A DNA stretch of 62,718 bases from Sphingobium sp. (GTDB lineage Bacteria > Pseudomonadota > Alphaproteobacteria > Sphingomonadales > Sphingomonadaceae), in NCBI GenBank assembly GCA_017744605.1, contig JAGIAZ010000017.1, positions 1 through 62,718 of the forward strand, given 5' to 3'. The translations under genes were made by a program, and so were the position numbers. The notes below the pieces were generated by a model, which had not been told where the DNA came from, did not search any database, and worked only from the letters and a program-made list of their open reading frames with translations. This document shows positions 25,349 to 34,006 of this stretch, one piece after another. Every line of letters starts with the position of its first letter. Position 1 is the first letter of the stretch.

Positions 25349-25476
25349 CCCTCTCCCCTTGCGGGAGAGGGAGGGGCCCGCCGCGTAGCGGTGGGAGGGT
25401 GAGGGGGTGGGCGAGGTCATACCCCTCACCCTTCCGGACCTCCGGTCCTCACTCCCTCTCCCGCAAGGGGAGAGGG
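25349..25476. repeat. Intergenic palindromic element, family B
   Basis: It begins CCCTCTCCCCTTGCGGGAGA and ends with its complement near 25476. The inner part GGCCCGCCGCGTAGCGGTGG at 25375-25394 recurs almost unchanged at 53816, and a smaller palindrome (CCGGACCTCCGG) is in the right half. It occupies the divergent gap between the PAP2 and desaturase genes. Confidence 0.8.
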
Positions 25477-25598
25477 GTTCCTTACCCGCCACCGCCCCCA
25501 TCCTTGTCCAAGGTCAAGGGAAAGGGCTGGCCCGCAGGCTAGCATCCAACCATATTGCTGCCACGTTCTGCGCCCAATGGCCCCCGCAAGGTGATCGC

Positions 25599-26690
25599 AT
25601 GACAACACAGACAGAGACGATGAAGCTGGACGGCGCCACGGCCGGCGAACCCGCCAAGGCGGCGATCGGGCGCACGCCCGACGACAAGGTCATGCTGCGC
25701 GCCGCCGCCGAACTGCCGCGCGAGCTGCTGGTGGCGAAGGGCGCGGTCTACTGGCCCGACTTCCTCGCCAGCACGCTCATCGGCTATGGCGGCCTCGCCG
25801 TCGCGATCCTGTCGCACAGCACATTGCTGGCGCTTGCCGGCGCCTTCGTCGCCGCACTGGCGCTGTTCCGCGCGGCGAGCTTCATCCACGAGCTCACCCA
25901 TATCCGGGCCGGCGCGCTCCCCGGCTTCCGCTTCGCCTGGAATGCGCTCATCGGCATTCCGCTGCTGCTCCCCTCCTTCATGTATGAGGAGGTGCACACC
26001 CATCATCACGCTCGCACGCGCTACGGCACGATCGAGGATCCGGAATATCTGCCGCTGGCGCTGATGAAGCCCTGGTCGCTGCCGCTCTTCATCCTCGCCG
26101 CGCTGCTGGCGCCGGTCGCGCTGCTGATCCGCTTCGCCGTGATCGCACCGCTTGGCCTCATCATCCCGCCGCTGCGGCGCTACATCGTCTCGGCCCTGTC
26201 CGGACTCGCGATCAACGCCAGCTATCGCCGCCGCCCGCCCGAGGGCGCGTTCAGGCGCATGTGGATCGTGCAGGAGACCGCCGCGTCGCTCTGGGCGATG
26301 GGTATCCTCACCGCGAGCGCGCTCTACGGCTGGCGGCCCTTGCTCATCGGCATGGCGGTCTTCTCCGGCGTCGCGGTGGTCAACCAGCTGCGCACGCTCG
26401 TCGCCCATCTCTGGGAGAATGAGGGCGAGCCGATGACCGTCACCGGCCAGTTCCTCGATTCGGTCAATGTGCCGCCGCCGGGCTTCGTGGCGGAACTCTG
26501 GGCGCCGGTCGGCCTGCGCTATCATGCGCTCCACCACCTGCTGCCGAGCATGCCCTATCACAGCTATGGCGAGGCGCACCGGCGGCTGGTCGCGGCGGTC
26601 GGCTTCGAGTCGACCTACCACCACGCCAATCATCCCGGCCTCATCGTGCTGGTAATGCGCATCGCCCGCAGCACCATGGTCCGGCGCTGA
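25599..26690 (+). CDS. Membrane fatty acid desaturase
   Basis: A 363-residue di-iron membrane desaturase or hydroxylase. Histidine boxes: HELTH near residue 98, HTHHH near 134, and HALHHLLPSMPYHSYGEAH near 310, which agree with the acyl-lipid desaturase family. Four or more hydrophobic helices lie between them. It introduces a double bond (or hydroxyl) into an acyl or sphingoid chain using oxygen and ferredoxin-type electrons. The ATG at 25599 follows AAGGTGAT. It lies between bcerS-PAP2 and the lptFG-spt run, on the opposite strand, so a lipid A-replacing sphingolipid is a possible substrate. Position of the double bond cannot be inferred. Confidence 0.88.
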   Translation: MTTQTETMKLDGATAGEPAKAAIGRTPDDKVMLRAAAELPRELLVAKGAVYWPDFLASTLIGYGGLAVAILSHSTLLALAGAFVAALALFRAASFIHELTHIRAGALPGFRFAWNALIGIPLLLPSFMYEEVHTHHHARTRYGTIEDPEYLPLALMKPWSLPLFILAALLAPVALLIRFAVIAPLGLIIPPLRRYIVSALSGLAINASYRRRPPEGAFRRMWIVQETAASLWAMGILTASALYGWRPLLIGMAVFSGVAVVNQLRTLVAHLWENEGEPMTVTGQFLDSVNVPPPGFVAELWAPVGLRYHALHHLLPSMPYHSYGEAHRRLVAAVGFESTYHHANHPGLIVLVMRIARSTMVRR

Positions 26691-26702
26691 TTCCCCAAAA
26701 TC

Positions 26703-26797
26703 CGTCACCCTGAACTTGTTTCAGGGTCCATCGCGCCGTCATGGGCGGCGCTGCCGCGAAGAAATGGATGCTGAAACGAGTTCAGCATGACGGCGCG
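26703..26797. repeat. Intergenic palindrome pair, CACCCTGAACTTGTTTCAGG family
   Basis: GTCACCCTGAACTTGTTTCA (26704-26723) faces ATGCTGAAACGAGTTCAGCA (26768-26787) and GCATGACGGCGCG. The inner parts CGCGCCGTCATG and CATGACGGCGCG also pair. It lies between the convergent desaturase and lptG genes and may serve both as terminator. Confidence 0.75.
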
Positions 26798-26830
26798 TTT
26801 TAACTTCACACAGGCGTGCAGTTGGCCGCC

Positions 26831-27925
26831 TCACTCCTCCGTCGTGATGAGCACCGCCTCGCCGACGAGGAAGAACAGCAGCAGCGGCGCCCAGGCCGCG
26901 AGGATCGGCGGGTAGACGCCGAGATTGCCCATCGACAGCGCGAAATTGTCGGCGACGAAGAAGGTGAAGCCGAGCGCCATGCCGATCACCGCGCGCACGA
27001 AAAGCCGCCCGGACCGCGCGATGCCGAAGGCCGCGACCGATCCCAGCAGCGGCATCAGCAGCGCCGACAACGGCCCCGTGATCTTGTGCCAGAGCGATCC
27101 CTCCAGACTCGCCACGGGCCGCCCCGCCGCGCGCAGCGTGTCGATCGCCTCGCGCAGCTCCCAAAGCGAAAGCGCCTCCGGATCGACCGAGGAGAGCGTG
27201 AACTGGTCGGGCCGCACGCTGTCCCCGAAATGGATGTTCCCCAGCGGCCGGCTCGTCCCGCTGCTCACGTCGAAGGCCGTCGCGTCGGTGAGGTCCCAGC
27301 CCTTGCCGGAATAATGGCCGCGCTGCGCATGGATGACCGAGACGAGCCGGTCGCCATGGCGGTCGTAGATGTCGACGTTGCGCAGCGCCACGTTGCTGCC
27401 GCTACCGGCAATGGTCGCCGCCCGGACGAGGTCGTCGCCGTCGCGCACCCAGACGTTGGACTTGACGCCCCTGTCCTGCGGCACCGGGCCGAATTCGGCA
27501 TTTTCCCAGGCGGTCAGCGCCGCCGTCGATCGCACCACGACGCGCTCGTTGAAGGCGAAGCTGATCAGCGCGGTCGCCGCCGAGACGATCATCAGCGGCG
27601 CGAGGATCTGGTGGGCCGAGAGCCCGCCGGACTTCATCGCCACCACCTCGCTATTGGCATTGAGCGTCGCCAGCGTGACCAGGGTACCGAGCAGAACCGA
27701 GAAGGGCAGGAACCGCGAGATGATCTGGGGCACGCGCAGGCCGACATAGCGCCACAGCTCGGCATCGCCATTGCCCGGATAGGCCAGCACCGCGCCGGCC
27801 TCGCTCAACAGGTCGAGGATCTGCAGCACCAGCACCAGCATCGCCAGCATGGCGAGGCAGCGCCACAGGAAGGTCTTGCCGACATAGACGGCGAGCGCGC
27901 GCGACGGGAAGAAATTGCCAAGCAT
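26831..27925 (-). CDS. lptG: LPS export permease LptG
   Basis: A 364-residue inner-membrane subunit of the LptB2FG transporter, which extracts lipopolysaccharide or an equivalent lipid from the inner membrane and passes it to LptC and LptA. It has the YjgP/YjgQ layout: three N-terminal helices (TFLWRCLAMLAMLVLVLQIL near 18, SRFLPFSVLLGTLVTLATLN near 72, LAPLMIVSAATALISFAF near 108), a periplasmic beta-jellyroll domain (about 130-260) and three C-terminal helices. The LptB-coupling region ANSEVVAMKSGGLS is present near 93. It starts three bases after the lptF stop. In sphingomonads, which make glycosphingolipids in place of LPS, the cargo may be a sphingolipid. Confidence 0.9.
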   Translation of the reverse strand: MLGNFFPSRALAVYVGKTFLWRCLAMLAMLVLVLQILDLLSEAGAVLAYPGNGDAELWRYVGLRVPQIISRFLPFSVLLGTLVTLATLNANSEVVAMKSGGLSAHQILAPLMIVSAATALISFAFNERVVVRSTAALTAWENAEFGPVPQDRGVKSNVWVRDGDDLVRAATIAGSGSNVALRNVDIYDRHGDRLVSVIHAQRGHYSGKGWDLTDATAFDVSSGTSRPLGNIHFGDSVRPDQFTLSSVDPEALSLWELREAIDTLRAAGRPVASLEGSLWHKITGPLSALLMPLLGSVAAFGIARSGRLFVRAVIGMALGFTFFVADNFALSMGNLGVYPPILAAWAPLLLFFLVGEAVLITTEE

Positions 27926-27928
27926 CGC

Positions 27929-29137
27929 CTAGCCTTGCTCCGCCGGCTTGCCGCCGCCGATCCGGCGCACCAGTGCCATCATCGCGCGCGTGGCCCGGGC
28001 GAAGAGCCGCTCGACCGCGCCGATGGGCTGGCCGCCCGGCACATAGGCGGTCTGGTAGTAGATCCACCAGATGAAAGCGGCCGCCAGCAGGAACGGCCCC
28101 CAGAGCGCGATGAACGGATCGACCTTGCCCAGCGAGCCCACCGACTGCGCATACTGGTTGATCTTGTGATAGGTCACGATGAACACGATCGAGAGGAACA
28201 CGCCGAGCGCCGAGGTCGAGCGTTTCGGCGGAATGGCGAAGGCTACCGCTGCGAGGGGCAGCAGGAACATCATCGCCACCTCGACCACGCGATAGTTGAA
28301 GTTCGCCCAGGCCCGCGCCCGCTCGATCGGCTGGGCGCTACGCTTGAGCCCCGCGTTGAACAGCTCATGCAGGCTGAGTTCGACGTCGCCGTCGCCGCGT
28401 CCGCGGAAGGCCTCCATCTTGGGCAGGTCGATCGGCAGGTCGTGGCTGGAGAAAGAGAGGATGCGCGGCTGCTTGAAGTTCGGCGCATCGTGGATCAGCA
28501 CGCCATCGGAGAGGCGCAGGATGATCGTGTCGGGATCGTCGGTGGCGAGGAACTGGCCGCGCGCGGCGGTGGCCGCCAGCGACTGCTTGTCCTTGGCCGC
28601 CATGCGGATGAAGATGCCGGAGAGCTTGCGGCCCTCGTCCTCGCTCTTCTCGATGCGCACGGTGAAGTCGTCGCTCAGCTTGGTGAACTCGCCGACTTTG
28701 ATGGAGGCGCCGAGCGCGCCGGAGCGCAGCTCGAAGCGCAGCCGCTCATACTGGTACTTCGTCCAGGGCTGGAGGTAGCCGACGATGCCGAGATTGAGCA
28801 CCGCGAGCACCAGCGCGTACATATAGGGCACCTTGAGCAGGCGCGTGTAGCTGAGGCCCACGCCGCGGAAGATATCGAGCTCCGAGGACAAAGCGAGCTT
28901 TCGGAAGGCGAGCAGGATGCCCAGCATCAGGCCGATCGGGATACCGAGGCCCAGATATTCCGGCAGCAGGTTGGCGAGCATGCGCCACACCACGCTCACC
29001 GGCCCACCCTCGGTCGCGACGAAATCGAACAGGCGCCGCATCCGGTCGAGCACCAGCAGCATGGCGGCGATGAACAGGCTTGAGAGCAGCGGCACCGCGA
29101 TGAGCCGGGCCATATATCTGTCCACCGCGGTCAGCAT
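27929..29137 (-). CDS. lptF: LPS export permease LptF
   Basis: A 402-residue partner of LptG in the LptB2FG exporter. The same architecture is seen: MLTAVDRYMARLIAVPLLSS, helix two around IPIGLMLGILLAFRKLALSS with the coupling segment SSELDIFRGVGLSYTRLLK, a periplasmic domain (about 120-270) and C-terminal helices (VVEVAMMFLLPLAAVAFAIP). A cytosolic tail of about 35 residues (ATRAMMALVRRIGGG) follows. The ORF is open 22 codons upstream, but the ATG at 29135-29137 begins the family N-terminus. It is three bases from lptG and 118 bases downstream of the histidine kinase gene. Confidence 0.9.
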   Translation of the reverse strand: MLTAVDRYMARLIAVPLLSSLFIAAMLLVLDRMRRLFDFVATEGGPVSVVWRMLANLLPEYLGLGIPIGLMLGILLAFRKLALSSELDIFRGVGLSYTRLLKVPYMYALVLAVLNLGIVGYLQPWTKYQYERLRFELRSGALGASIKVGEFTKLSDDFTVRIEKSEDEGRKLSGIFIRMAAKDKQSLAATAARGQFLATDDPDTIILRLSDGVLIHDAPNFKQPRILSFSSHDLPIDLPKMEAFRGRGDGDVELSLHELFNAGLKRSAQPIERARAWANFNYRVVEVAMMFLLPLAAVAFAIPPKRSTSALGVFLSIVFIVTYHKINQYAQSVGSLGKVDPFIALWGPFLLAAAFIWWIYYQTAYVPGGQPIGAVERLFARATRAMMALVRRIGGGKPAEQG

Positions 29138-29255
29138 TGCGTCCTGGTCGCCATTTCCGTTGCGCTGCGGGGCATTTCCTGGCGCGCGCCAGGCCCGTGG
29201 CACCAGCCGTTACGGCGCTTGGCCGCCGCTCGCAACCTTTCTGTGCAGGGGGCCG

Positions 29256-31310
29256 TCAGGAGGAAACCGGGGCAGGACCGGTCGATGCGGCGCGGACCGC
29301 GGCCAGCAACGACGCACCATGCGCGGACAGCACCTCGTCGATGGCATGGCCGAGCTGCGCCACGGTGAAAGGCTTGTGCAGGATCGGCATGTCCGCCACC
29401 TGCCGCGCGCTTTCGCCCTCGCCGGCAAATCCGGTGACGAAGAGGATGGGCTTGCCGAGCAGGGAGTCGCCGAGCGCCGCGACCATCTCCGGCCCGGTCA
29501 TGTCGGGCATCAGCACATCGGAAAGGATGAGCGCCGTGTCGGGGTGGCGGGCGAGCAGCGCTTCGGCCTTGCTCGGATGATTGCAGCTGATGCCGCGATG
29601 CCCCAGCGCCTCGAGCGCCGCCAGCGTCGAGCGCAGCACGCGTGGATCGTCCTCGACGACCAGGATCAGCTGGCCCTCGGCGGGCGTGCTCTCCTCGACA
29701 TCGGCATCGTCCTCGAGCGCGAGGCCGGGCTGCGCAATGTCCCCCGCCGTTTCGTCCGCCTCCATGTCGCGCGGCAGCAGGATCCGGATCGTCGTGCCCA
29801 CCCCGACCGTGGAATGGATATCGATCTCGCCCTTGGCGCCGCGCACGAAGCCGAAGATCTGGCTGAGGCCCAGCCCAGTGCCCTTGCCCACCGGTTTGGT
29901 CGTGAAGAAGGGCTCGAAGGCGCGGTCGATCACCTCCTGCGTCATGCCGGAGCCGGTGTCGGTGATGCTGATGCTGACATAATCGCCCGGGGCGCACTGG
30001 CCGACCTCGCCTTGCGCCAGCGTTACGCGCCGCGTCTCGATGGTGAGCGCGCCGCGCCCTTCCATGGCGTCGCGGGCATTGATGGCGAGGTTGAGGATCG
30101 CGTTTTCGAGCTGCGTCGGCTCGACCCAGAGCGCCCAGCCCGCCGCATCGAGATCGAACTGGATGTGGATGCCGTCATCGGTCGCGCGGGAGATGAGCGG
30201 ATGCATGTCGAGCACCAGCGCGTCGATGTCGACATGGCCCGCGGTCGGCGAGTCCGGCCGGGCGAAGGCGAGCAGGCGTGTCGTCAGCGCCGCGGCGCGC
30301 TTGGCGCCTTCCATGGCATTGCCGAGATGCTGGCGCGCCTTGACCGGATCGCGCTTGAGCGCGCGCCGGGCGAGATCGATGCCGCTCACCACCACCGCGA
30401 GCATGTTGTTGAAGTCGTGCGCGATGCCGCCGGTCAGCTTGCCGATCGCCTCCATCTTCTGGAGGTGGCGCAGGCTCTGCTCGGCGCGGGCGCGCTCCTC
30501 CATCTCGCTGCGCAGCTGGCTGTTGGCGACCTGCAGCTGCTCGGTGCGTTGCTGGACGGCGACCTCCAGCTGATCGACGCGCTGTGCTTCGGTTGTGGCC
30601 AGGCGGCGCTGGAAGCGGCGCTCGCGGGCCGAGCCATAAGCGAACCAGAGCGCCAGCAGGGCCGCCGCGAGCAGCCCCAGGCCGATCATCGTATAGCTGT
30701 CATTGGCCCAGGCGACCTTGCTCTCCGAGCGGTCGATGTCCCGGCCGATCTTGGTGAGCTCGGCTTCCTCATGGTCGTTGATGGCCTTCAGCGCGTTGCG
30801 CATCTTGGCGATCGTCGCCGCATCGCGGGTGTTGTTGAAGGCGGCATAATAAGCGCCGAGCGCTTCCATCTTCTGATCGTAGGAGGTGCGCAGCGCGATC
30901 TGGTTCAAGGCCTTGCCGCGCGCGTCGACGGCCTCCTTGAGCGCCTCCACATTCTTTGCCTGGTCATCGCTGCGCCGCGTCGCACGGCGCAGTTCCTTCA
31001 GCTCCGCCTGGGCCGTGTTCCATTCCGCCTGGAATTGCCGGCCTATCTCCTTGTCGAGACCCACCACATAGCGGGCGAGCAGCGCCTCGGAATTGGCGAT
31101 GGTACCGTCGAGACGCGTCGCCAGCATCATTACCTCGAAGCTGCGGCGTTGTGCCGCGATGGCACTGTCGCGCTCCTCGGCCGCGCGGTCGGCGAGATAG
31201 ACGATCAGACCGAGCGCAACGGCCAACAGCACCGCCAGCATGAGCGGGACCGTCCGCCACCAGGGCGGTAATTCGTCTGTGACCTCAGAGGCTTCCGGGT
31301 CGGTTGCCAT
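29256..31310 (-). CDS. Hybrid sensor histidine kinase/response regulator
   Basis: A 684-residue membrane sensor. Two helices (about 21-40 and 208-225) enclose a helical periplasmic sensor domain of the four-helix kind. A coiled coil (235-285) leads to the HisKA domain with phosphoacceptor H298 (GGIAHDFNNML) and a HATPase domain (N box LNLAINARDAMEG, G1 DTGSGM, G2 GKGTGLGLS). A receiver domain follows from about 548, with VVEDD at 551-555, phosphoacceptor D598 in LSDVLMPDM and a conserved Lys in ILHKPF. There is no DNA-binding output, so the phosphate must go to another protein. It is sandwiched between spt and lptF on the same strand, which suggests a role in envelope lipid control. Confidence 0.9.
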   Translation of the reverse strand: MATDPEASEVTDELPPWWRTVPLMLAVLLAVALGLIVYLADRAAEERDSAIAAQRRSFEVMMLATRLDGTIANSEALLARYVVGLDKEIGRQFQAEWNTAQAELKELRRATRRSDDQAKNVEALKEAVDARGKALNQIALRTSYDQKMEALGAYYAAFNNTRDAATIAKMRNALKAINDHEEAELTKIGRDIDRSESKVAWANDSYTMIGLGLLAAALLALWFAYGSARERRFQRRLATTEAQRVDQLEVAVQQRTEQLQVANSQLRSEMEERARAEQSLRHLQKMEAIGKLTGGIAHDFNNMLAVVVSGIDLARRALKRDPVKARQHLGNAMEGAKRAAALTTRLLAFARPDSPTAGHVDIDALVLDMHPLISRATDDGIHIQFDLDAAGWALWVEPTQLENAILNLAINARDAMEGRGALTIETRRVTLAQGEVGQCAPGDYVSISITDTGSGMTQEVIDRAFEPFFTTKPVGKGTGLGLSQIFGFVRGAKGEIDIHSTVGVGTTIRILLPRDMEADETAGDIAQPGLALEDDADVEESTPAEGQLILVVEDDPRVLRSTLAALEALGHRGISCNHPSKAEALLARHPDTALILSDVLMPDMTGPEMVAALGDSLLGKPILFVTGFAGEGESARQVADMPILHKPFTVAQLGHAIDEVLSAHGASLLAAVRAASTGPAPVSS

Positions 31311-31394
31311 GGCAGCAGTCTAGGCCAGGCGCTAGCCGGTTGGGAACCCCGGCGCAGCGTCCACTATTCGACTCAAGCCCGATTTTGGGGCGGC

Positions 31395-32651
31395 TCAGCC
31401 CGGAATCGCTCCGGTCATCCTGCCCGCCGCACCGAACATCTCAAGGATCTGGCCGACCTGCTCGCCCGAATGCTCCGCGCAGAGCGAGCAGCGCAGCAGG
31501 AACGTGCCGGCCGGGGTCGCCGGCGGGCGGGCCATGTTCACATAGAGGCCGAGCTCCAGCAGCGCCTGCCACATCGCCACCGCCTGGGTCTGGTCGGTGA
31601 GGATCACGGCGATGATCGCCGATTGCGGGCTCTCCGTGCCCAGCGTGAAGCCGAGGTCGCGCAGGCCCTTGTGCAGCCGCTTGCTGTTTTCCCAGAGATG
31701 CGCGCGCTTGTTGCCGGCATGCATGAGCTTGCGGATCGAGGTCGCGGCGGTCGCGACGACGCTCGGCGGCAGCGAGGCGGTGAACACATAGGGCCGACAG
31801 ACAAGGCGGAGCACCTCGAACTTCGGGTGGTTGGAGACGCAGAAGCCGCCGACCGTGCCCACCGACTTGGAGAAGGTGCCGACCACGAAGTCGACCTCAT
31901 GCTCGACGCCCTGCTCCTCATAGACGCCGCGGCCGTTGGGGCCGAAGAAGCCCATGCCGTGCGCCTCATCGACCAGGATCATGCAGTTGGGATGCTTGCG
32001 CACCGCCGCGACCATCTCCGGAAGCGGTGCGACGTCGCCCATCATCGAGTAGACGCCCTCCAGCACGACCAGCTTCTGCGCGTCGGCGGGCAGGCGGCCG
32101 AGGCGCTTGTCGAGATCCTCGACGCTGTTGTGGCGGAAGCGTACGATCTCGGCGTTGCCGAGGTAGCAGCCGTCATAGATGGAGGCGTGGCTGTCGGCGT
32201 CGAGGACGATGTAGTCGCCCTTGCCGGCGAGCGTGGAGATCATGCCCAGATTGGCCTGGTAGCCAGTCGAGAAGACCATGGCGCTCTTGGTGCCGTAGAA
32301 GTCCTTGAGCGCTTCTTCGCACTCCTTGTGGCCCTGGTAGGTGCCGTTGAGCACGCGGCTGCCGGTGGTGCCGGAGCCGAAATTGTCGAGCGCGTCCTTG
32401 CCGGCCTGCACGACATCCGGGTCGAAGGTCATGCCCATGTAATTGTAGGTGCCGAGCAGGATCGTGTCCTTCCCGTTGATCACGGCGAGCGTCGGCGATT
32501 TCACCTCGCTCATCACGATCGCATAGGGATCGCGCACGCCCGTCGCCAGCAGCGCCTCGCGCTCCGCGATCAGCGGATCGAACTTGGAGAAAAGGTCCTT
32601 CTCGGCGTCCACCGCGCGCATGGTGGTGTCATTGTCCAGCGTCGTCGCCAT
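31395..32651 (-). CDS. spt: Serine palmitoyltransferase
   Basis: Condenses serine with palmitoyl thioester to 3-ketodihydrosphingosine, the first step of sphingolipid synthesis; a soluble PLP enzyme of the alpha-oxoamine synthase family. The 418-residue product matches the Sphingomonas enzyme closely: GKDTILLGTYNYMGMTFDPD near 60, LDADSHASIYDGC with the stacking histidine H155, VLVDEAH-type LVDEAHGMGFFGPNGRGV near 226, the PLP lysine K262 in VVGTFSKSVGTVGG, and MARPPATPAGTFLLRCS near 365 with the substrate-binding arginine. The acyl carrier gene acpR lies four bases upstream, so acyl-ACP may be the donor. It begins the sphingolipid part of the minus-strand run. Confidence 0.96.
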   Translation of the reverse strand: MATTLDNDTTMRAVDAEKDLFSKFDPLIAEREALLATGVRDPYAIVMSEVKSPTLAVINGKDTILLGTYNYMGMTFDPDVVQAGKDALDNFGSGTTGSRVLNGTYQGHKECEEALKDFYGTKSAMVFSTGYQANLGMISTLAGKGDYIVLDADSHASIYDGCYLGNAEIVRFRHNSVEDLDKRLGRLPADAQKLVVLEGVYSMMGDVAPLPEMVAAVRKHPNCMILVDEAHGMGFFGPNGRGVYEEQGVEHEVDFVVGTFSKSVGTVGGFCVSNHPKFEVLRLVCRPYVFTASLPPSVVATAATSIRKLMHAGNKRAHLWENSKRLHKGLRDLGFTLGTESPQSAIIAVILTDQTQAVAMWQALLELGLYVNMARPPATPAGTFLLRCSLCAEHSGEQVGQILEMFGAAGRMTGAIPG

Positions 32652-32655
32652 GGGT

Positions 32656-32901
32656 TCAGCCCTCCCGCAGCTTGATGACGGCGTCGACCAGCTGGCCGAT
32701 CGTCTCGATCTCCGCCTGCATGTTCATGGTGATGATGATGTCGAACTCGTCCTCGATCGCCGCGACGAAATCCATGACCGTCAGGCTGTCCCATTCGAGA
32801 TCACCGGCAAAGGTGGTCGCGCCGGTGAGCGCCACGCCCTTCTTGTTGAACGGCTCGATCTGCGCGGCGACGGTGTCGAAAACGGCCTGGCGGTCGGACA
32901 T
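32656..32901 (-). CDS. acpR: Acyl carrier protein of sphingolipid synthesis
   Basis: An 81-residue carrier with the phosphopantetheine site in LEWDSLTVMDFVAAIEDEF, serine S39. It is acidic and helical as expected, but differs from the general AcpP of fatty acid synthesis, which normally reads DSLDTVELVM. It is separated from spt by four bases, and in Caulobacter the carrier in the same position is needed for ceramide synthesis. It probably presents the acyl chain to serine palmitoyltransferase. The ATG at 32899-32901 is followed by a compact N-terminus (MSDRQAVFDTVAAQIEPF). Confidence 0.88.
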   Translation of the reverse strand: MSDRQAVFDTVAAQIEPFNKKGVALTGATTFAGDLEWDSLTVMDFVAAIEDEFDIIITMNMQAEIETIGQLVDAVIKLREG

Positions 32902-33060
32902 GGAATGGGGGCTTTCTGCTATAATCTTGGCAACCGGGCGCTCACTTGCGCGCCGCCGCCCTCATGGCAAGCGAATAAGGCGGCAATCGGGCAGCAATCA
33001 GGCCGGATGGTGTTGCTGTCAGCAATAGCGGACGCGAGCCTCGCCGCAAAGAGCCGAGCG

Positions 33061-33085
33061 GTGCTCCTGCGAAAGCAGGAGCCCA
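33061..33085. repeat. Single palindrome, CTCCTGCGAAAGCAGGAG family
   Basis: GCTCCTGCGAAAGCAGGAGC (33063-33082) is a perfect palindromic hairpin with a GAAA tetraloop. It sits immediately after the cerR stop codon, within the 187 bases that separate cerR from acpR, and could partly uncouple the two. It is half of the paired forms at 659 and 52832. Confidence 0.8.
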
Positions 33086-33088
33086 AAG

Positions 33089-34006
33089 TCAGAGAAACCC
33101 CTTCTCCCGATAGGCTCGCGCCGTATCGATCAGCCCCTGCCCCGTCTCGATCTCCGGCTTCCAGATCGCCTCGGGCACGCGCAGCGCTCCGCGGGCGGTC
33201 CAGTCGTCATGGCAGAAATAGGAGGCGCGGTCCGGCGTCAGCCGCGCCTTTTGCCCGCGCACCAGCCGGTCGATCCGCCCGCCAAGCTTCACGAGCGGGC
33301 CGGGCAGGTTGACCGGCAGCACCCATTTGCGGCCGACCGCGTGGCCGATGGCCTTCGCAAGCGTGTTGTGCGTCCAGGCGCCGTGGCGGCCGTCGTCGAC
33401 CTCATAGGTCTGGTCGTGGGTGGCGTGATCCTGCGTCCGCGCCAGCGTCACCAGCACCTTGGCCAGGTCGTCGGCATGGATGATCGAGACGCGTCCGCGT
33501 GGCGGCAGCAATATGAAGCCACGCGTCGCCATCTGGAACAGCTCGAGGAACTCCGCGTCGTGGGGGCCGTAGATCGCCGGTGGCCGCACCATCGTCCAGT
33601 CGAGTCCGCTGCCCATGACATGCCGCTCGGCTTCCGCCTTGGACCAGCCATAATCGGAGAGCTGCGGCTCCCGCGCGGCGAGGCTGGAGACATGGACGAG
33701 GCGGCGCACGCCCTGTTTCTTCATCGCGGCGATGAGGGCAGCGGTGCCATGCGCGTTGCAGGCCTCGAAGGCGGCGCGGTCCGCCGCATTGACCATGCCG
33801 GCGATGTGCATCACCGCGCCCGCCCCGGCGACGAGCCGCTCCAGCGCCGCATGATCGTCGAGATCGCCCTGCACCCATTCGACATTCTCGCGCGTCGCCT
33901 GCGGGCGCCGGGCCAGCGCGCGCACAGTGAGGCCCTCCGCTAGCGCACGCTCCATGACGGCCTTGCCGACGAACCCTGTGCCGCCTGTCACCGCGAGGAA
34001 ATTCAC
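33089..34006 (-). CDS. cerR: NAD(P)-dependent oxidoreductase, ceramide reductase-like
   Basis: A 305-residue extended short-chain dehydrogenase. The coenzyme motif is TGGTGFVGKAVMERAL near residue 7, and the catalytic YxxxK is in SDYGWSKAEAERH near 120. In Caulobacter the equivalent gene next to spt and acpR reduces the 3-keto group of the ceramide precursor, and the neighbourhood here is the same, so cerR is likely. The C-terminal part (WVLPVNLPGPLVKLGGRIDR) has an amphipathic segment fitting a lipid substrate. The start codon is GTG (34004-34006), and GTGA overlaps the proB stop by four bases, which implies translational coupling to proline synthesis. Confidence 0.8.
   Translation of the reverse strand: MNFLAVTGGTGFVGKAVMERALAEGLTVRALARRPQATRENVEWVQGDLDDHAALERLVAGAGAVMHIAGMVNAADRAAFEACNAHGTAALIAAMKKQGVRRLVHVSSLAAREPQLSDYGWSKAEAERHVMGSGLDWTMVRPPAIYGPHDAEFLELFQMATRGFILLPPRGRVSIIHADDLAKVLVTLARTQDHATHDQTYEVDDGRHGAWTHNTLAKAIGHAVGRKWVLPVNLPGPLVKLGGRIDRLVRGQKARLTPDRASYFCHDDWTARGALRVPEAIWKPEIETGQGLIDTARAYREKGFL

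Noticed and set aside
26816..31271. Very long plus-strand open frames (755 and 784 codons) opposite lptG, lptF and the histidine kinase
   Set aside because: They are antisense to well-supported genes, rich in Arg, His, Gln and Asp in the way that reverse reading of GC-rich codons produces, and contain no domain.
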